NCBI RefSeq assembly: GCF_002154725.1
Contig: NZ_MTAW01000089.1
Coordinates: 1-64,000, forward strand
Length of the DNA stretch: 64,000 nucleotides
Source: Nostoc sp. 106C
GTDB lineage: Bacteria; Cyanobacteriota; Cyanobacteriia; Cyanobacteriales; Nostocaceae
Direction of reading: 5' to 3'
Notes under the pieces: generated by a model
Databases searched by the model: none
What the model was told of the DNA's origin: nothing
The model's input: the letters and a program-made list of their open reading frames with translations, nothing else
Made by a program: the position numbers and the translations under genes
Part shown: positions 1 through 9,187 of the stretch, piece by piece
Layout: each line of letters starts with the position of its first letter
Position numbering within the stretch: the first letter of the stretch is position 1

Positions 1-612
1 TGACGTTATTTTCAGCTTAATACCTGTCCCTTTCCTTATCCCGAACTCAGGTTAAATAATCTTTGCTTCTCCTTGAGAAAAACTAGTATGCTCGTGCTTG
101 AGCTTCTTACTGGTTTCACATTTTTACTGACAGTATTCAACACAATCAATAGCCTTGAGATACTTCCATTCACAACAATTAGGCTGGTTGCAAAAATCCG
201 AATAGAGATAAAAGGAACCACAGATAAATATAGATGAACATAGATAAATAACGGTATTTATCTATGGTTTGATAAGCTGTTACAGTTTTAACTTGCATTA
301 TTAAGGCGGGCAAGATGCACACCCCACAAGATTTATAGACGTTTCAGATATGCAAACTTAGTGTGGTTTAGTTTATTGAAAACATTGACTTATGCAATAG
401 GTCGATTGAATTTAAAAAACTTTTGGTAAGTTTTTCGTTGAGGTAAGTGCTGACGATCAAAAAATCAACCTTTAGGATTCTGCCAACAAAGCAACTAATA
501 AAAAATGCGACTTTAAGTTGATATACATCTCCAGCTAACGAATGATTCTAGTTCCTAAAAAAATCCATAAGCTGTAACTATTGCTGAAAGAAATTCAAGT
601 AGGGGCTTAATC
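1..612. other. Intergenic, no gene seen
   Basis: AT-rich spacer. Short open frames here (for example minus strand 36-221) lack a credible ribosome-binding site or family resemblance. A weak promoter-like pair, TTGATA at 518-523 and AATGAT at 541-546, lies about 70 bases before the small secreted protein and may serve it. Confidence 0.5.
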
Positions 613-921
613 ATGAAACACTCTAATTTAACCAAAGTTTTAGGAAGTACAGTTTTAGCGCTAAGCTTAGCGATTGTACCTACAGTTGTACCTGCTTCTG
701 CTCAAACAACTACCAATTCCGATAGCACAACTACAGGTACATCTACAGGTACTACTACCACAGACCGCCCTGTTACCGATGGTAACTATGCAGATGGTGA
801 TTGGGGCTTGCTCGGTTTACTCGGTTTGTTTGGTCTATTTGGACGCAAGAACCGCAAACACGATGAAACCGCTTATAGCAACCGTGATGTAGTAGGCTCT
901 TCTTCACGTTCTAATTTTTAA
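613..921 (+). CDS. Small secreted WGxxGxxG-motif protein
   Basis: 102 aa. Residues 1-30 form a classic signal peptide: Lys near the N-terminus, a hydrophobic core, and cleavage after Ala-Ser-Ala. Next comes a Thr/Ser/Gly-rich low-complexity stretch (about 31-57). A short hydrophobic segment starting at Trp64 has repeated Gly-Leu-Leu/Phe units (WGLLGLLGLFGLFG) and is followed at once by basic residues (RKNRK). That layout (signal, linker, WGxxGxxG hydrophobic tail, basic end) matches the short WGxxGxxG/CTERM-type proteins known in cyanobacteria, thought to be sorted by a dedicated membrane protease. Here another 25 residues follow the basic patch. Function unknown. It is monocistronic, with its own terminator at 974-1001. 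Confidence 0.75.
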   Translation: MKHSNLTKVLGSTVLALSLAIVPTVVPASAQTTTNSDSTTTGTSTGTTTTDRPVTDGNYADGDWGLLGLLGLFGLFGRKNRKHDETAYSNRDVVGSSSRSNF

Positions 922-973
922 TACCAAGACATCCTGCAATTTCCCGTAAATCCTACCAAGAAGTTTAAGTTGC

Positions 974-1001
974 AGCCTGCCTTTGCAGGCTTTGTTTTTT
1001 T
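974..1001 (+). terminator. Rho-independent terminator of the WGxxGxxG gene
   Basis: A perfect 7-bp stem AGCCTGC/GCAGGCT with a CTTT loop, followed by TTGTTTTTTT. It lies about 50 bases after the stop codon at 921. Confidence 0.85.
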
Positions 1002-1040
1002 GTAAGAGTTAGGGTGTGGTAGGTTTTTTCGTTGATTGGT

Positions 1041-3704
1041 CTAATTGTTGATCGCACCTCTAACCAAAATCACTGTACTTTCCACACCAGAGGCGATCGC
1101 TTCGGGAATATTACCTTGAATCGCCTGCTGTAATAAGCCCTCACGGGAAGCCCCCAAAACTACGACATCATAACCTTCGGCTTTCACCAGGTTAATTACA
1201 CCTTGGGAAACTGAATCAGCTTTGACTGGAGAAGCAACTACAGTACTAGATAATTTGCGACGGCGGATAAGGTGGCGAATGGCTTGTTCTAAAACTGTCA
1301 TGTCTGGTGCTAACTCAGATGGTTTAAACACCCTTGTCAGTCGGATTTGGGGGTCTGTTCCCAATGTAACTAGAGCAGGAAGTAATTTAATTGCCATTCG
1401 TGCATTGGGTCCCCCTGCCATTGGCACTAGCCAGCTGTTGAAAGAGTGCTGATTATTAAGTGCTGAGTTTTTGCTTTTAACTCTTGAGTCTTGACTGTTG
1501 ACATTTGACTGTTGACTATTACCTAGTTTCACCAACACAACATCGCAGGTGGCTTGGCGAATTATTGTATCAACAACAGTACCAAAAATACGCCCAGGGG
1601 TAGAAGTGTTACCTTTCCAGCCCATTAAGATCAAGTCGATGTGACGTTCGTCGATTGTCTCTAAAATTGCTTGAGCGACATCGTGAGCTACACGAATCTG
1701 TGTATGTAGAGGAATTTGCCACTTTTTCGCTAAGACTTCTGCTTGTCGTAATAAGCGACGACTTTTTGCTGTCCTGACTTGGGTTTCTGTGGGGGAGCTG
1801 TGGCGCGATACTAAAATAACTTGTACACACTCAATTTCATAGTGGCGATCGCTCGCAATGGCTGCGGCCATTTGTAGTAAAGTACCTGCTGTTTCAGGAT
1901 TAGCGACTGTCACCAACAATCTACCTCTACCGATGCTTGGTGCTCGTGTTTGGTAAACCACATAAGATGGTTCCGGTTGTGGTCCCATAGTGGCATTGTC
2001 ACAATTAAGATGGTCTGCTTCGGCTCGGATAATATCTGCACGGGTAATAATACCAATGAGTTTCCTTCCTTCCACCACTGGTAAGCGACTAATTTGATAG
2101 CGATCGAGCAAATAAAGCACATTACGCAGATTGTGTTTTGGTGTGACTGTCATCGGGCTGGGTGTCATAATTTCTCTGATGGCAGTATCGTTTGGGGAAT
2201 TGCGATCGCGAATTTTGAGTAAATCTGTTTGAGTAACAATCCCTACTAGCTTGCCTTCTTCCACTATAGGAAACCCCCGATGATGGGAGCGAGAGAATGC
2301 TTGGATGGCTTCATCCATAGTCATATCGACATCAAGTGTTTCCACCCGTTGTTGCATTACATCTTTAGCAGTTAAAGTTGTGAGTATTCCCTCTATAGGA
2401 ACGTTTGCAGCCAGTGTGATGCCGTTCAACTGTAAAAGTTTTTCATAAAGTGAACCTGGAACTACTTTCTCTGCAACTAAGTAAGATGCTACAGACACAA
2501 TCATTAAAGGTAGCACCAGGTTAAAATCTGTAGTCATCTCAAACACAATCACAATTGCTGTGATTGGTACTTTAGAAACGGCGCTAAAAAATCCCCCCAT
2601 TCCGGCTAAAGCATAGGTAGTGGGGGAACCTCCTCCCACAAGCTGGGACTCAAACACACCAACAATGTGTCCTAAACAAGAACCCAAGATGAGGCTGGGA
2701 GCAAATAAACCTCCAGGTGCGCCAGAACCAAACGCTACCAAAGTGAGAAGAAACTGAGCTACAAAAGCGATCGCTGCTAATAAAGCATTTGAGTCACCAG
2801 TAATTAAGTACTCACGCAAGCCTGTATTATCACGGAAAGAAGCAGGGAGCATTGCCACGACACAACCAGAAATAAAGCCAGCTAAAGCTACTCTTAGCGG
2901 TAAACTGACGTGCAATCTCCGATAAATTTTTATACTAAAAAGTAGACCTTGATGAAATAAGCCACCCAAAAATCCAGCTAAGACACCCAACAGTAAAAAA
3001 AAGGGAATTTCTGGAATCGAAAATTGACTGAGAGATTGAGTTAAGTGCAGATTTAGATCTAGACTACCGCCACCTAATAACCGAGAGATCACCCCACCAA
3101 TAAACGAGGCGATAATTGCAGTTCCTAGAGTTATTCCCGATAAGTCTTGGAGTAACTCTTCCACGATAAACAGTACACCAGCGATCGGAGCATTAAAAGC
3201 GGCGGCTAAACCTGCACCTGCACCCGCAGCAATCATCTGCCGTCGATGATCTGGAGAAGTAGGAACCCAACGACTCATTCCGGCTGCCAAACCTGCCCCA
3301 ACATGAACGGTAGGGCCTTGTCGCCCTAGAGTTATACCCGAACCTAAAGCGATAATGGCGCTGATTAACTTTACAGCTGCCACACGCCAAGATAGGGTCA
3401 TCGGCACATTAGCCAACGTAGCTTTAACTTGAGGAATACCGCTACCTGACGCCTCCGGAGCAAACCGCTGCACTAGCCAGCCTGCGAGAAATCCAAAACC
3501 CATCCCAACTAAAGGTAACGCCAGCCATGCTGGTAAAATGCTGGCACTATGGACTCGCCATGTCCCCAACCATCCCGACCCCACTTTGAGAAATACCGCT
3601 GATAGGGCAGCAACAAGACCAATCACAGAAGCCTCTGCGATCGCTAAACCTCTTCTTGGCTGCCACAGACTGCGAAAGCGCTGAGTCAGAACAGGAAGCG
3701 ACAT
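1041..3704 (-). CDS. ClC-type chloride transporter with CBS and UspA domains
   Basis: 887 aa membrane protein for Cl- movement. Residues about 1-430 are the ClC core with the selectivity motifs GSGIP (87-91), the GRxGP motif (127-131) and GGLFAP. A glutamate pair follows AGVLFIV, as in ClC exchangers. Two CBS domains follow (about 445-570), typical nucleotide-sensing regulators of ClC. Two universal-stress (UspA) domains end the protein (about 595-720 and 750-885; the last carries GASREGLLQQ). The odd point is that the motif usually reading GREGP reads GRQGP, so the gating glutamate is Gln129. The linker between the two UspA domains is Ser/Asn/Gln-rich and coded by an intergenic-type repeat. 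Transport direction and ion coupling cannot be told from sequence. Confidence 0.93.
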   Translation of the reverse strand: MSLPVLTQRFRSLWQPRRGLAIAEASVIGLVAALSAVFLKVGSGWLGTWRVHSASILPAWLALPLVGMGFGFLAGWLVQRFAPEASGSGIPQVKATLANVPMTLSWRVAAVKLISAIIALGSGITLGRQGPTVHVGAGLAAGMSRWVPTSPDHRRQMIAAGAGAGLAAAFNAPIAGVLFIVEELLQDLSGITLGTAIIASFIGGVISRLLGGGSLDLNLHLTQSLSQFSIPEIPFFLLLGVLAGFLGGLFHQGLLFSIKIYRRLHVSLPLRVALAGFISGCVVAMLPASFRDNTGLREYLITGDSNALLAAIAFVAQFLLTLVAFGSGAPGGLFAPSLILGSCLGHIVGVFESQLVGGGSPTTYALAGMGGFFSAVSKVPITAIVIVFEMTTDFNLVLPLMIVSVASYLVAEKVVPGSLYEKLLQLNGITLAANVPIEGILTTLTAKDVMQQRVETLDVDMTMDEAIQAFSRSHHRGFPIVEEGKLVGIVTQTDLLKIRDRNSPNDTAIREIMTPSPMTVTPKHNLRNVLYLLDRYQISRLPVVEGRKLIGIITRADIIRAEADHLNCDNATMGPQPEPSYVVYQTRAPSIGRGRLLVTVANPETAGTLLQMAAAIASDRHYEIECVQVILVSRHSSPTETQVRTAKSRRLLRQAEVLAKKWQIPLHTQIRVAHDVAQAILETIDERHIDLILMGWKGNTSTPGRIFGTVVDTIIRQATCDVVLVKLGNSQQSNVNSQDSRVKSKNSALNNQHSFNSWLVPMAGGPNARMAIKLLPALVTLGTDPQIRLTRVFKPSELAPDMTVLEQAIRHLIRRRKLSSTVVASPVKADSVSQGVINLVKAEGYDVVVLGASREGLLQQAIQGNIPEAIASGVESTVILVRGAINN

Positions 3705-3796
3705 ACAAGTTTACATATTAAATTATTGATAAGTAAAATCATATTTTAGATTTGGTAATCTTTCTTACCGATATCTATAAAAGATTTCAATAAGTA

Positions 3797-3840
3797 GTCA
3801 TTGGTCATTTGTCATTGGTCATTTGTTATTTATTATTTTT
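3797..3840. repeat. Short heptamer-type repeat (GTCATTG/GTCATTT)
   Basis: Tandem variants of TCATTGG and TCATTTG. It belongs to the short tandem repeats scattered through spacers here; related TGACTAA/ATGACTA runs occur near 10287-10316, 20222-20262 and 53775-53812. Such STRR heptamers are characteristic of heterocystous cyanobacteria. Confidence 0.6.
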
Positions 3841-3866
3841 CAGTATTTCTGTGTTCCCGTTGCCCC

Positions 3867-5267
3867 TTATCTGTTACGAATCTGACCTTGCCAATTAATG
3901 TTTTGCTTTGCCGAACGTCCTCCTAATGAGCGAGTTGCTAGCACTTCTATATCAACTTTTACCCCAGGATTGAGGGCGGTAGCTGGAACTGGTAGCTTGC
4001 CTAAAGCGATAATAAAACGGTTATAGTCGCGGGTCACAAGTTCAGCCGGGATATCACCTTCATATACAGTTCGATAATCAGACAAGCCGGAAGAATTATC
4101 TTGTGCCCGAAATTTGACGCGAAACTGAGTCTGAATAGCATAAGATTTTGCTGCCAAATCTACTATTTTTAAGTTGAGATTTTGTTCTACACCAGCAAAT
4201 TCTGCCACGGCTAACCGCGTTACATCTTTTTTAGGAATTGCATTATTCACAGTAAAGGTGGTCAAGTTGGCTTCAGTTTTGCTGCCACCTTCAATCCATA
4301 AATCTTCAGGAAAAGTAATTTCGACTTCTTTGTTGTCATTAAGATTCAGCTTTGCAACTTGATTACCAAAGCTCGTTATAGGTTGCTTCTCCTGCCAAAC
4401 CAATTGAAAAGTCCCTTCTAAGCGTTGCTCAAACACTCGATATTCATCTGCGATCGCAGAACCAGGAGCAAGTAAAGAAGTTGCTCCGGTGCGGAGATTC
4501 CACTTATTTTTTGAGAGGTTGAATTGCTTTGCTGTAAGTTCCGAAATTGCTGTTTGTAAAGTTGGAATATCATCCGCCAAGGATTCTTTACCTTGAACAA
4601 TACTCAAAGTTCCTAAGCTACCTCGGCTACCATTGCTACCATCATTGCCATATCGCCCATCGCTGCCATCGTGGCATCTATAGGTCTTTTCTGTACATTT
4701 ATAATCTGGACTACCAGGAGTTCCTGTACAAGTTTTTACTTCCCATCTGCGTCTGCGACAATTACAACCGACTCCGCCATTAGCACCTCGTCCACCGCGT
4801 CCACCTTCGCCTCCTACTGCACGAACTGAAATTTTCCGTAAGTCTGCCAAGTTACTGTAATAGACGGTGAGAGAACCACCATTCCCCCCATCTCCGCCTT
4901 TACCACCATCACCACCAGCACCGCCATCCGGTGCGTGAATGTCGTGGGTTACATTATCTGGTTGATCACCGCAGTCAGGCTTATAACCACGTTGCCCATC
5001 TTCACCATCCTCACCATCCTGACCTGATATATCGAGATTGATTAGTGAACCGTCAACAGAAATAGTTTGGTTTTCGCCGTTACGACCACTTCTACCCGAT
5101 CTTCCATCAGTTCCTTTGCTACCATCTGTGCCATAATCTCTGCCTGTTCTACCGTATTCTTCATGGGCAAATGCAGGACAGAAAACCGCTCCAGAGGCAG
5201 GCAAAAAGCCAGTAAATAAGCAGAATGTCAATAGCAGTGGCAGCTTACTCGAAAATCCCTTATGCAT
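3867..5267 (-). CDS. Secreted collagen-like glycine-rich protein
   Basis: 466 aa. An N-terminal signal peptide (about 1-34, ending near Ala-Phe-Ala) predicts export. Residues about 35-220 contain runs of Gly-x-y triplets rich in Asp, Asn and Arg (for example GKGGDGGNGG and GQDGEDGEDG), collagen-like but irregular. A Cys/Arg cluster (CNCRRRRW) and more Cys residues are embedded near 165-195. The C-terminal half (about 230-466) is a non-repetitive, beta-rich region with no family I recognise. Possible roles are a sheath, surface or matrix protein; this is inference. It stands alone, divergent from the nuclease-like gene at 5569. The Cys pattern would suit disulphide crosslinks outside the cell. 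Confidence 0.75.
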   Translation of the reverse strand: MHKGFSSKLPLLLTFCLFTGFLPASGAVFCPAFAHEEYGRTGRDYGTDGSKGTDGRSGRSGRNGENQTISVDGSLINLDISGQDGEDGEDGQRGYKPDCGDQPDNVTHDIHAPDGGAGGDGGKGGDGGNGGSLTVYYSNLADLRKISVRAVGGEGGRGGRGANGGVGCNCRRRRWEVKTCTGTPGSPDYKCTEKTYRCHDGSDGRYGNDGSNGSRGSLGTLSIVQGKESLADDIPTLQTAISELTAKQFNLSKNKWNLRTGATSLLAPGSAIADEYRVFEQRLEGTFQLVWQEKQPITSFGNQVAKLNLNDNKEVEITFPEDLWIEGGSKTEANLTTFTVNNAIPKKDVTRLAVAEFAGVEQNLNLKIVDLAAKSYAIQTQFRVKFRAQDNSSGLSDYRTVYEGDIPAELVTRDYNRFIIALGKLPVPATALNPGVKVDIEVLATRSLGGRSAKQNINWQGQIRNR

Positions 5268-5568
5268 CGGTGGATATTTAAATTATTGCAACTATTTCGT
5301 CATCTGACGCTGATTTCCAGGATTTTGCTCCCGATTATCAAGTGGTGCTTGATACTAATTTCTTTAATCTGTGACAAGTGCGATCGCATACGTAGCTAAG
5401 TTATGAATGTTACAGCCTGGTAGCCATTCGGGAATACTTTTATAGGAGTGAATAGGAAGGCGATCGCACTAAAATCTTGCAATCAACCGTACTACATCAT
5501 CTTACAATCACTTCTATTTTGTAAAAAATATTGCATCAATAAATACTTAACTATCAGGAGCAAGCAAC
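5268..5568. other. Divergent promoter region, no gene
   Basis: Spacer between two divergent genes with two GCGATCGC-type octamers. No open frame, RNA or clear terminator is seen. Confidence 0.5.
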
Positions 5569-6780
5569 ATGGGATTCACTGAAGATATTTCCAGGCTATC
5601 TGAACAAGTGCGTAAGCGAGCTGATCAGGTTGTTGGTGAAGAAGCTACTAAGATGGCACTAATTGTCCCTTTCTTAAGCGCTCTTGGGTATGATGTCTAC
5701 GATCCAAGCGAAGTAATGCCGGAATATGTAGCGGACTTTGCTACTAGAAGAGCAGGGCAGTTTGAAAAGGTAGATTATGCTTTAGCTATTAACGGTACTA
5801 AAGTTATGCTTGTAGAGGCAAAAGCCCGTGGACAAAAAGCCGAAGCACATGATGGGCAATTGAGTAAGTATTTTAATGCACTTGTGACAACAAAAGTAGC
5901 TATTGTCACTAACGGTATAGAATATCGTTTCTTTACTGATCTGCGTGACAAAAATGTCATGGATAAAGAGCCATTTTTCACTTTTAGTATCCTTGAATTT
6001 GAATCAAAAGATATTGATAACCTCAAATTTTTCCATCGTGACAATTTTGATGTTGCAGCAATTGCCAGCCATGCTGGAGAAATGGTTTATGTAAAAGGTA
6101 TGACTCAGCTTGTAGATAATCTTTTACGTTCTCCCTCTGATGAGTTTATTCGCTTTTTGGTGTCTGAACTTCGGACTTCTGCTCCAAGATATGAATTTGA
6201 AGGTAAAATTAATACCAGGGTTATTGAGAAATTTAAGCCTATCGTTAAAAAGTCTATTCAGGGAAGTTTACTTTCATTAATGACAAGCTCACTGAGCCGG
6301 GAAATGGCTCAACCAGAAGAAATCGAAGTAGAAGCAGAAGTTGAGGAAGACGAGAAACAGCAAGAAAATCTAGAATCAAAAATAGTAACAACGGCTGAAG
6401 AAATTGAAGCTTTTGAAAAAATACAAGCGATTACAAAAACTTCAAAAAATTATAATTTTGAAATTAAATACAAAGACACTACTTCCTATCTGGGGATAAA
6501 TCTTGGTAAAACTACCTGGTGGTTTCTGCGGCTGTATCTGTCTTCTCAGAAGAAAAGTATTATTACTCGGCTGACTGTAAATGAAGTTAAGTCTTTAGCA
6601 CCAAATATTGAAGTTCAGGAAGTAACTGCTTCGTTAGGAGATGCAGCGTCAAAAGTAACTATTTCTTCTGTAAGTGATATCGATAAGCTTGCATCACTTA
6701 TTCTCAGATGTTACGAGGTAGAGGCTGCCAAACATCAAGTAGTATTATCAAATGTAATTAGAATGGAAAAATCTGCTTAG
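5569..6780 (+). CDS. Orphan HsdR N-terminal-like nuclease domain protein
   Basis: 403 aa. The first ~170 residues match the type I restriction HsdR N-terminal (HSDR_N_2) nuclease fold. A PD-(D/E)xK-like core is visible as VDYALAINGTKVMLVEAKA, with Asp and the Glu-x-Lys pair about 15 residues apart. The middle (about 250-285) is acidic and Glu-rich, likely a flexible linker. The last ~120 residues form a second domain I cannot name, possibly DNA or ligand binding. There is no helicase motor and no HsdM or HsdS neighbour, so it is not a classic restriction system. Such lone proteins are common in cyanobacteria and of unknown role. A ribosome site (AGGAGCAAG) precedes the ATG. Confidence 0.7.
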   Translation: MGFTEDISRLSEQVRKRADQVVGEEATKMALIVPFLSALGYDVYDPSEVMPEYVADFATRRAGQFEKVDYALAINGTKVMLVEAKARGQKAEAHDGQLSKYFNALVTTKVAIVTNGIEYRFFTDLRDKNVMDKEPFFTFSILEFESKDIDNLKFFHRDNFDVAAIASHAGEMVYVKGMTQLVDNLLRSPSDEFIRFLVSELRTSAPRYEFEGKINTRVIEKFKPIVKKSIQGSLLSLMTSSLSREMAQPEEIEVEAEVEEDEKQQENLESKIVTTAEEIEAFEKIQAITKTSKNYNFEIKYKDTTSYLGINLGKTTWWFLRLYLSSQKKSIITRLTVNEVKSLAPNIEVQEVTASLGDAASKVTISSVSDIDKLASLILRCYEVEAAKHQVVLSNVIRMEKSA

Positions 6781-6782
6781 AG

Positions 6783-6812
6783 CAACTCGTCTAAATAAAT
6801 TTAGACGAGTTG
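6783..6812 (+). terminator. Strong hairpin after the HsdR-N gene
   Basis: A perfect 14-nt inverted repeat (CAACTCGTCTAAAT with its complement) sits two bases after the stop codon. No T-tract follows, so it may stabilise the mRNA end or stop transcription weakly. Confidence 0.55.
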
Positions 6813-6908
6813 AAAAACTTTGTAGATATGGGTGGGTGCGTATTGCCCACCCTACTTATTTATTATTTTTTACAAACGATTGAGAATTGCCATAATATTT
6901 CAAATTAA

Positions 6909-7451
6909 TTACTGAAGAGGTGTGAATCCACTAACAGTAATTTTCCTGCCAACAAAACCAATTAATGTGCAATACTCCCCCAGAATTTGACTGCGCCAGT
7001 AACCAAAATATAACCAGCGTTGTTGTGGCTTTAATCGAAATTCAAGTTGATTTGGGTATCCATATTTAGCATCATAAATTGCATCTATACCCACTGGCCC
7101 ATCGCAGGCACATCCATTTGGCCCGCATTCTTTGCCATTGACCGCAGATTCAATTTGAGCGAACAACTCAGCCACAGTTTGCGGAGGTATGATTGAGCAA
7201 GTATTTTGTTTAACAGCAATTACTTTATGCTCTTTAATTTCCACCTCTTGCTGGCAATCATGCTGGGAATAATTAAGAGTTAAACGATAATGTGTAACAT
7301 TCTGTGCTTCCCATTTTTTCTTGGCTGCTGTTAATTGTTTTATGGATGTATTGCTGAATAATGTATAGTTAGTAAAAATTGCAATTCCACTAGTTAAAAG
7401 TATGGTAATAATAAGTGCCCATCGCAGCTCGGGTTTATTCATAACAGCCAT
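6909..7451 (-). CDS. Membrane-anchored DUF6174-like protein
   Basis: 180 aa. Residues about 10-32 are one hydrophobic segment (ALIITILLTSGIAIF), an uncleaved signal anchor or lipid-free signal. The rest is extracytoplasmic: a Trp near the start of the domain, a YRLTLNYSQHDC segment, paired Cys residues, and a late CDGPVGIDAIYDAKYGYP stretch. This pattern fits the DUF6174 family, small exported proteins of unknown role. Several Cys residues suggest disulphides. It is monocistronic. The family call is from memory of the pattern and could be wrong. Confidence 0.6.
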   Translation of the reverse strand: MAVMNKPELRWALIITILLTSGIAIFTNYTLFSNTSIKQLTAAKKKWEAQNVTHYRLTLNYSQHDCQQEVEIKEHKVIAVKQNTCSIIPPQTVAELFAQIESAVNGKECGPNGCACDGPVGIDAIYDAKYGYPNQLEFRLKPQQRWLYFGYWRSQILGEYCTLIGFVGRKITVSGFTPLQ

Positions 7452-7558
7452 ATTTTTTATATATAGTTAACTCTGGAATATTTTCGGATATTTTAAAACA
7501 CAAGATTTCCCGCTCACATTCCGGAGGTGATATCATGTCCGGCAAATTAGTTGTGATA

Positions 7559-7635
7559 TGTCATTGCGAGTGCAAAGAAGTGGAACGAAGCAATCGCAAG
7601 GGTTTTGGGATTGCTTCGCTTCGCTCGCAATGACA
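7559..7635. repeat. Palindromic dispersed repeat (TGTCATTGCGAG type)
   Basis: Ends are exact inverted repeats TGTCATTGCGAG and CTCGCAATGACA. Inside, GAAGCAATC pairs with GATTGCTTC. This large palindrome type recurs in many bacterial genomes as a non-coding mobile repeat. It lies in the 354-base spacer 7452-7805, which otherwise holds only the acsF terminator. Confidence 0.7.
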
Positions 7636-7743
7636 ACTGTTTAACCGCACATGATATGAATTAGAAAATCTGGTTATAAGTGCGATCGCAACTTCAGAAC
7701 ATCCCAGTGCATTATAAAAAGATAGTGACTGACACGCGCAGCG

Positions 7744-7780
7744 CAACAAAAAAGTGGCTCTGCGATCACACAGAACCACT
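7744..7780 (-). terminator. Terminator of acsF
   Basis: Read on the minus strand, AGTGGTTCTG pairs with CAGAGCCACT (one G-U pair) and is followed by TTTTTTGTT. It lies about 25 bases after the acsF stop codon. Confidence 0.8.
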
Positions 7781-7805
7781 AAAAATTAAGTAAAACCGTT
7801 ATCAA

Positions 7806-8882
7806 TTAACGGGCCATACCTTGAGCAGAAACAGCATCAATTGGTTTCATCAGGTACAACCGTAGCATGTGCCAACCAATGGAGGTTAAAATTGGTAACT
7901 TCTGGAAGAATTGCAGGAATTTAGGAGTTTTAGAATTAGTGATCGCGTTCAATTTTGCCATCTTTTCCACACAATCATCTAACCGCTGATAAAACTCTGG
8001 ATTCTCTACATCCAGTATCAACGGGAAAACTCTTCCTGCGGTTTCATTAGTCTTTTTGATCACATAGATGTCGTATTCCCGCGCATCCAGACCAATTGAC
8101 GCGTAAAAGTCTTTGCGCTGGATGTCATTGAGATACATTGTCACAAATACTGACAACAGGAAGAACCGACTCCATAGCCTTGCCTTCCAATCATTCAACA
8201 TTTGCGGTTGGGATTTCATTATTGCATCGAAGAAATCACCATGACGGTTTTCATCCTGACACCAGTTCTCAAAGAACCGGAAAATCGGATAAATCCGGTC
8301 TTCAGGATGTGCTTCTAAATGACGATAAATGGTGATATACCGCCAATAACCAATTTTTTCTGAAAGATAAGTAGCGTAAAAGATAAATTTTGGCTTAAAG
8401 AAGGTATAGTCCCGACTCTTTGTCAAAAACCCTAAATCTAGGGAGAGATTAAAATCTGACATCGCTTTATTCAAAAAGCCTGCATGACGTGCTTCATCCC
8501 GTGACATCAAGTTGAAGCATTCTGCCAAAACTGGACTTTTGTCCTTCAAGCGGCGTCCGAGTTCTTTATATAGCAAAAACCCAGAAAACTCGGCTGTACA
8601 AGAACGTTCTAGAAATTCAACGAACAAACGGCGAGTTTCCCCATCAATATGATCCCAGGATTTTTCAAACTCGGCATCCCGAACAAAATGATGGCGGTTA
8701 TAGTCTGCACGAAACTCTTCGAGAATGGCTCTTAACTCGTCTTCGTTGACGGAGATATCCATCCGCGCCATTTCATCAAAGTCGGTTGTGTAAAACCGGG
8801 GTGTTAATAGTGTTTCTTTTGCCGGGACCTTGATCCCTGGACGCAATTCTTCAAAGCCTGGTTTTTTTAGGGAATCTACCAT
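7806..8882 (-). CDS. acsF: Mg-protoporphyrin IX monomethyl ester (oxidative) cyclase
   Basis: 358 aa, the usual length. This diiron enzyme forms the fifth ring of chlorophyll with O2, turning Mg-protoporphyrin monomethyl ester into protochlorophyllide at the thylakoid membrane. Ligand motifs are intact: an early Glu in [18 protein letters not shown] at 129-133 and DENRH at 210-214. The N-terminus ([18 protein letters not shown]) is typical of cyanobacterial AcsF. It stands alone with a terminator behind it. Many cyanobacteria have two copies, one used at low oxygen with other heme and chlorophyll genes; the lack of such neighbours suggests this is the general aerobic copy, an inference. Confidence 0.96.
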   Translation of the reverse strand: MVDSLKKPGFEELRPGIKVPAKETLLTPRFYTTDFDEMARMDISVNEDELRAILEEFRADYNRHHFVRDAEFEKSWDHIDGETRRLFVEFLERSCTAEFSGFLLYKELGRRLKDKSPVLAECFNLMSRDEARHAGFLNKAMSDFNLSLDLGFLTKSRDYTFFKPKFIFYATYLSEKIGYWRYITIYRHLEAHPEDRIYPIFRFFENWCQDENRHGDFFDAIMKSQPQMLNDWKARLWSRFFLLSVFVTMYLNDIQRKDFYASIGLDAREYDIYVIKKTNETAGRVFPLILDVENPEFYQRLDDCVEKMAKLNAITNSKTPKFLQFFQKLPILTSIGWHMLRLYLMKPIDAVSAQGMAR

Positions 8883-9187
8883 GTCTTAATTGCTCTTTTG
8901 TCTTTATTATCTTGAGTACACCAGAAAGCCAAAGTCAGTCTTTGACAAGGCGCAACTAGATGACAATAAACCATTTGTATAAAATTCAGTCTACCAAGGT
9001 GCTGGATCAAAACAGGTAGAAGAAACGTTAAGAGTTGCAACAATACTTCAATGTTGGTGGAACTAAGAATTGGCGATCGCTAGTCTATTGATGAGAAACC
9101 CCAGATCGGCCCCTAGTGCATTTGCACACGCCCAGACTGTCGAAACTGTAAAATTTTTGTAAAACAACCATACTAGCAAAGCTATCA
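8883..9187. other. Divergent promoter region, no gene
   Basis: Spacer between acsF and the TM2 gene with no open frame or RNA recognised. One HIP1-type octamer lies near 9073. Confidence 0.5.

Noticed and set aside
36-221. Minus-strand 61-codon frame
   Set aside because: No ribosome site, hydrophobic or family features; likely chance.
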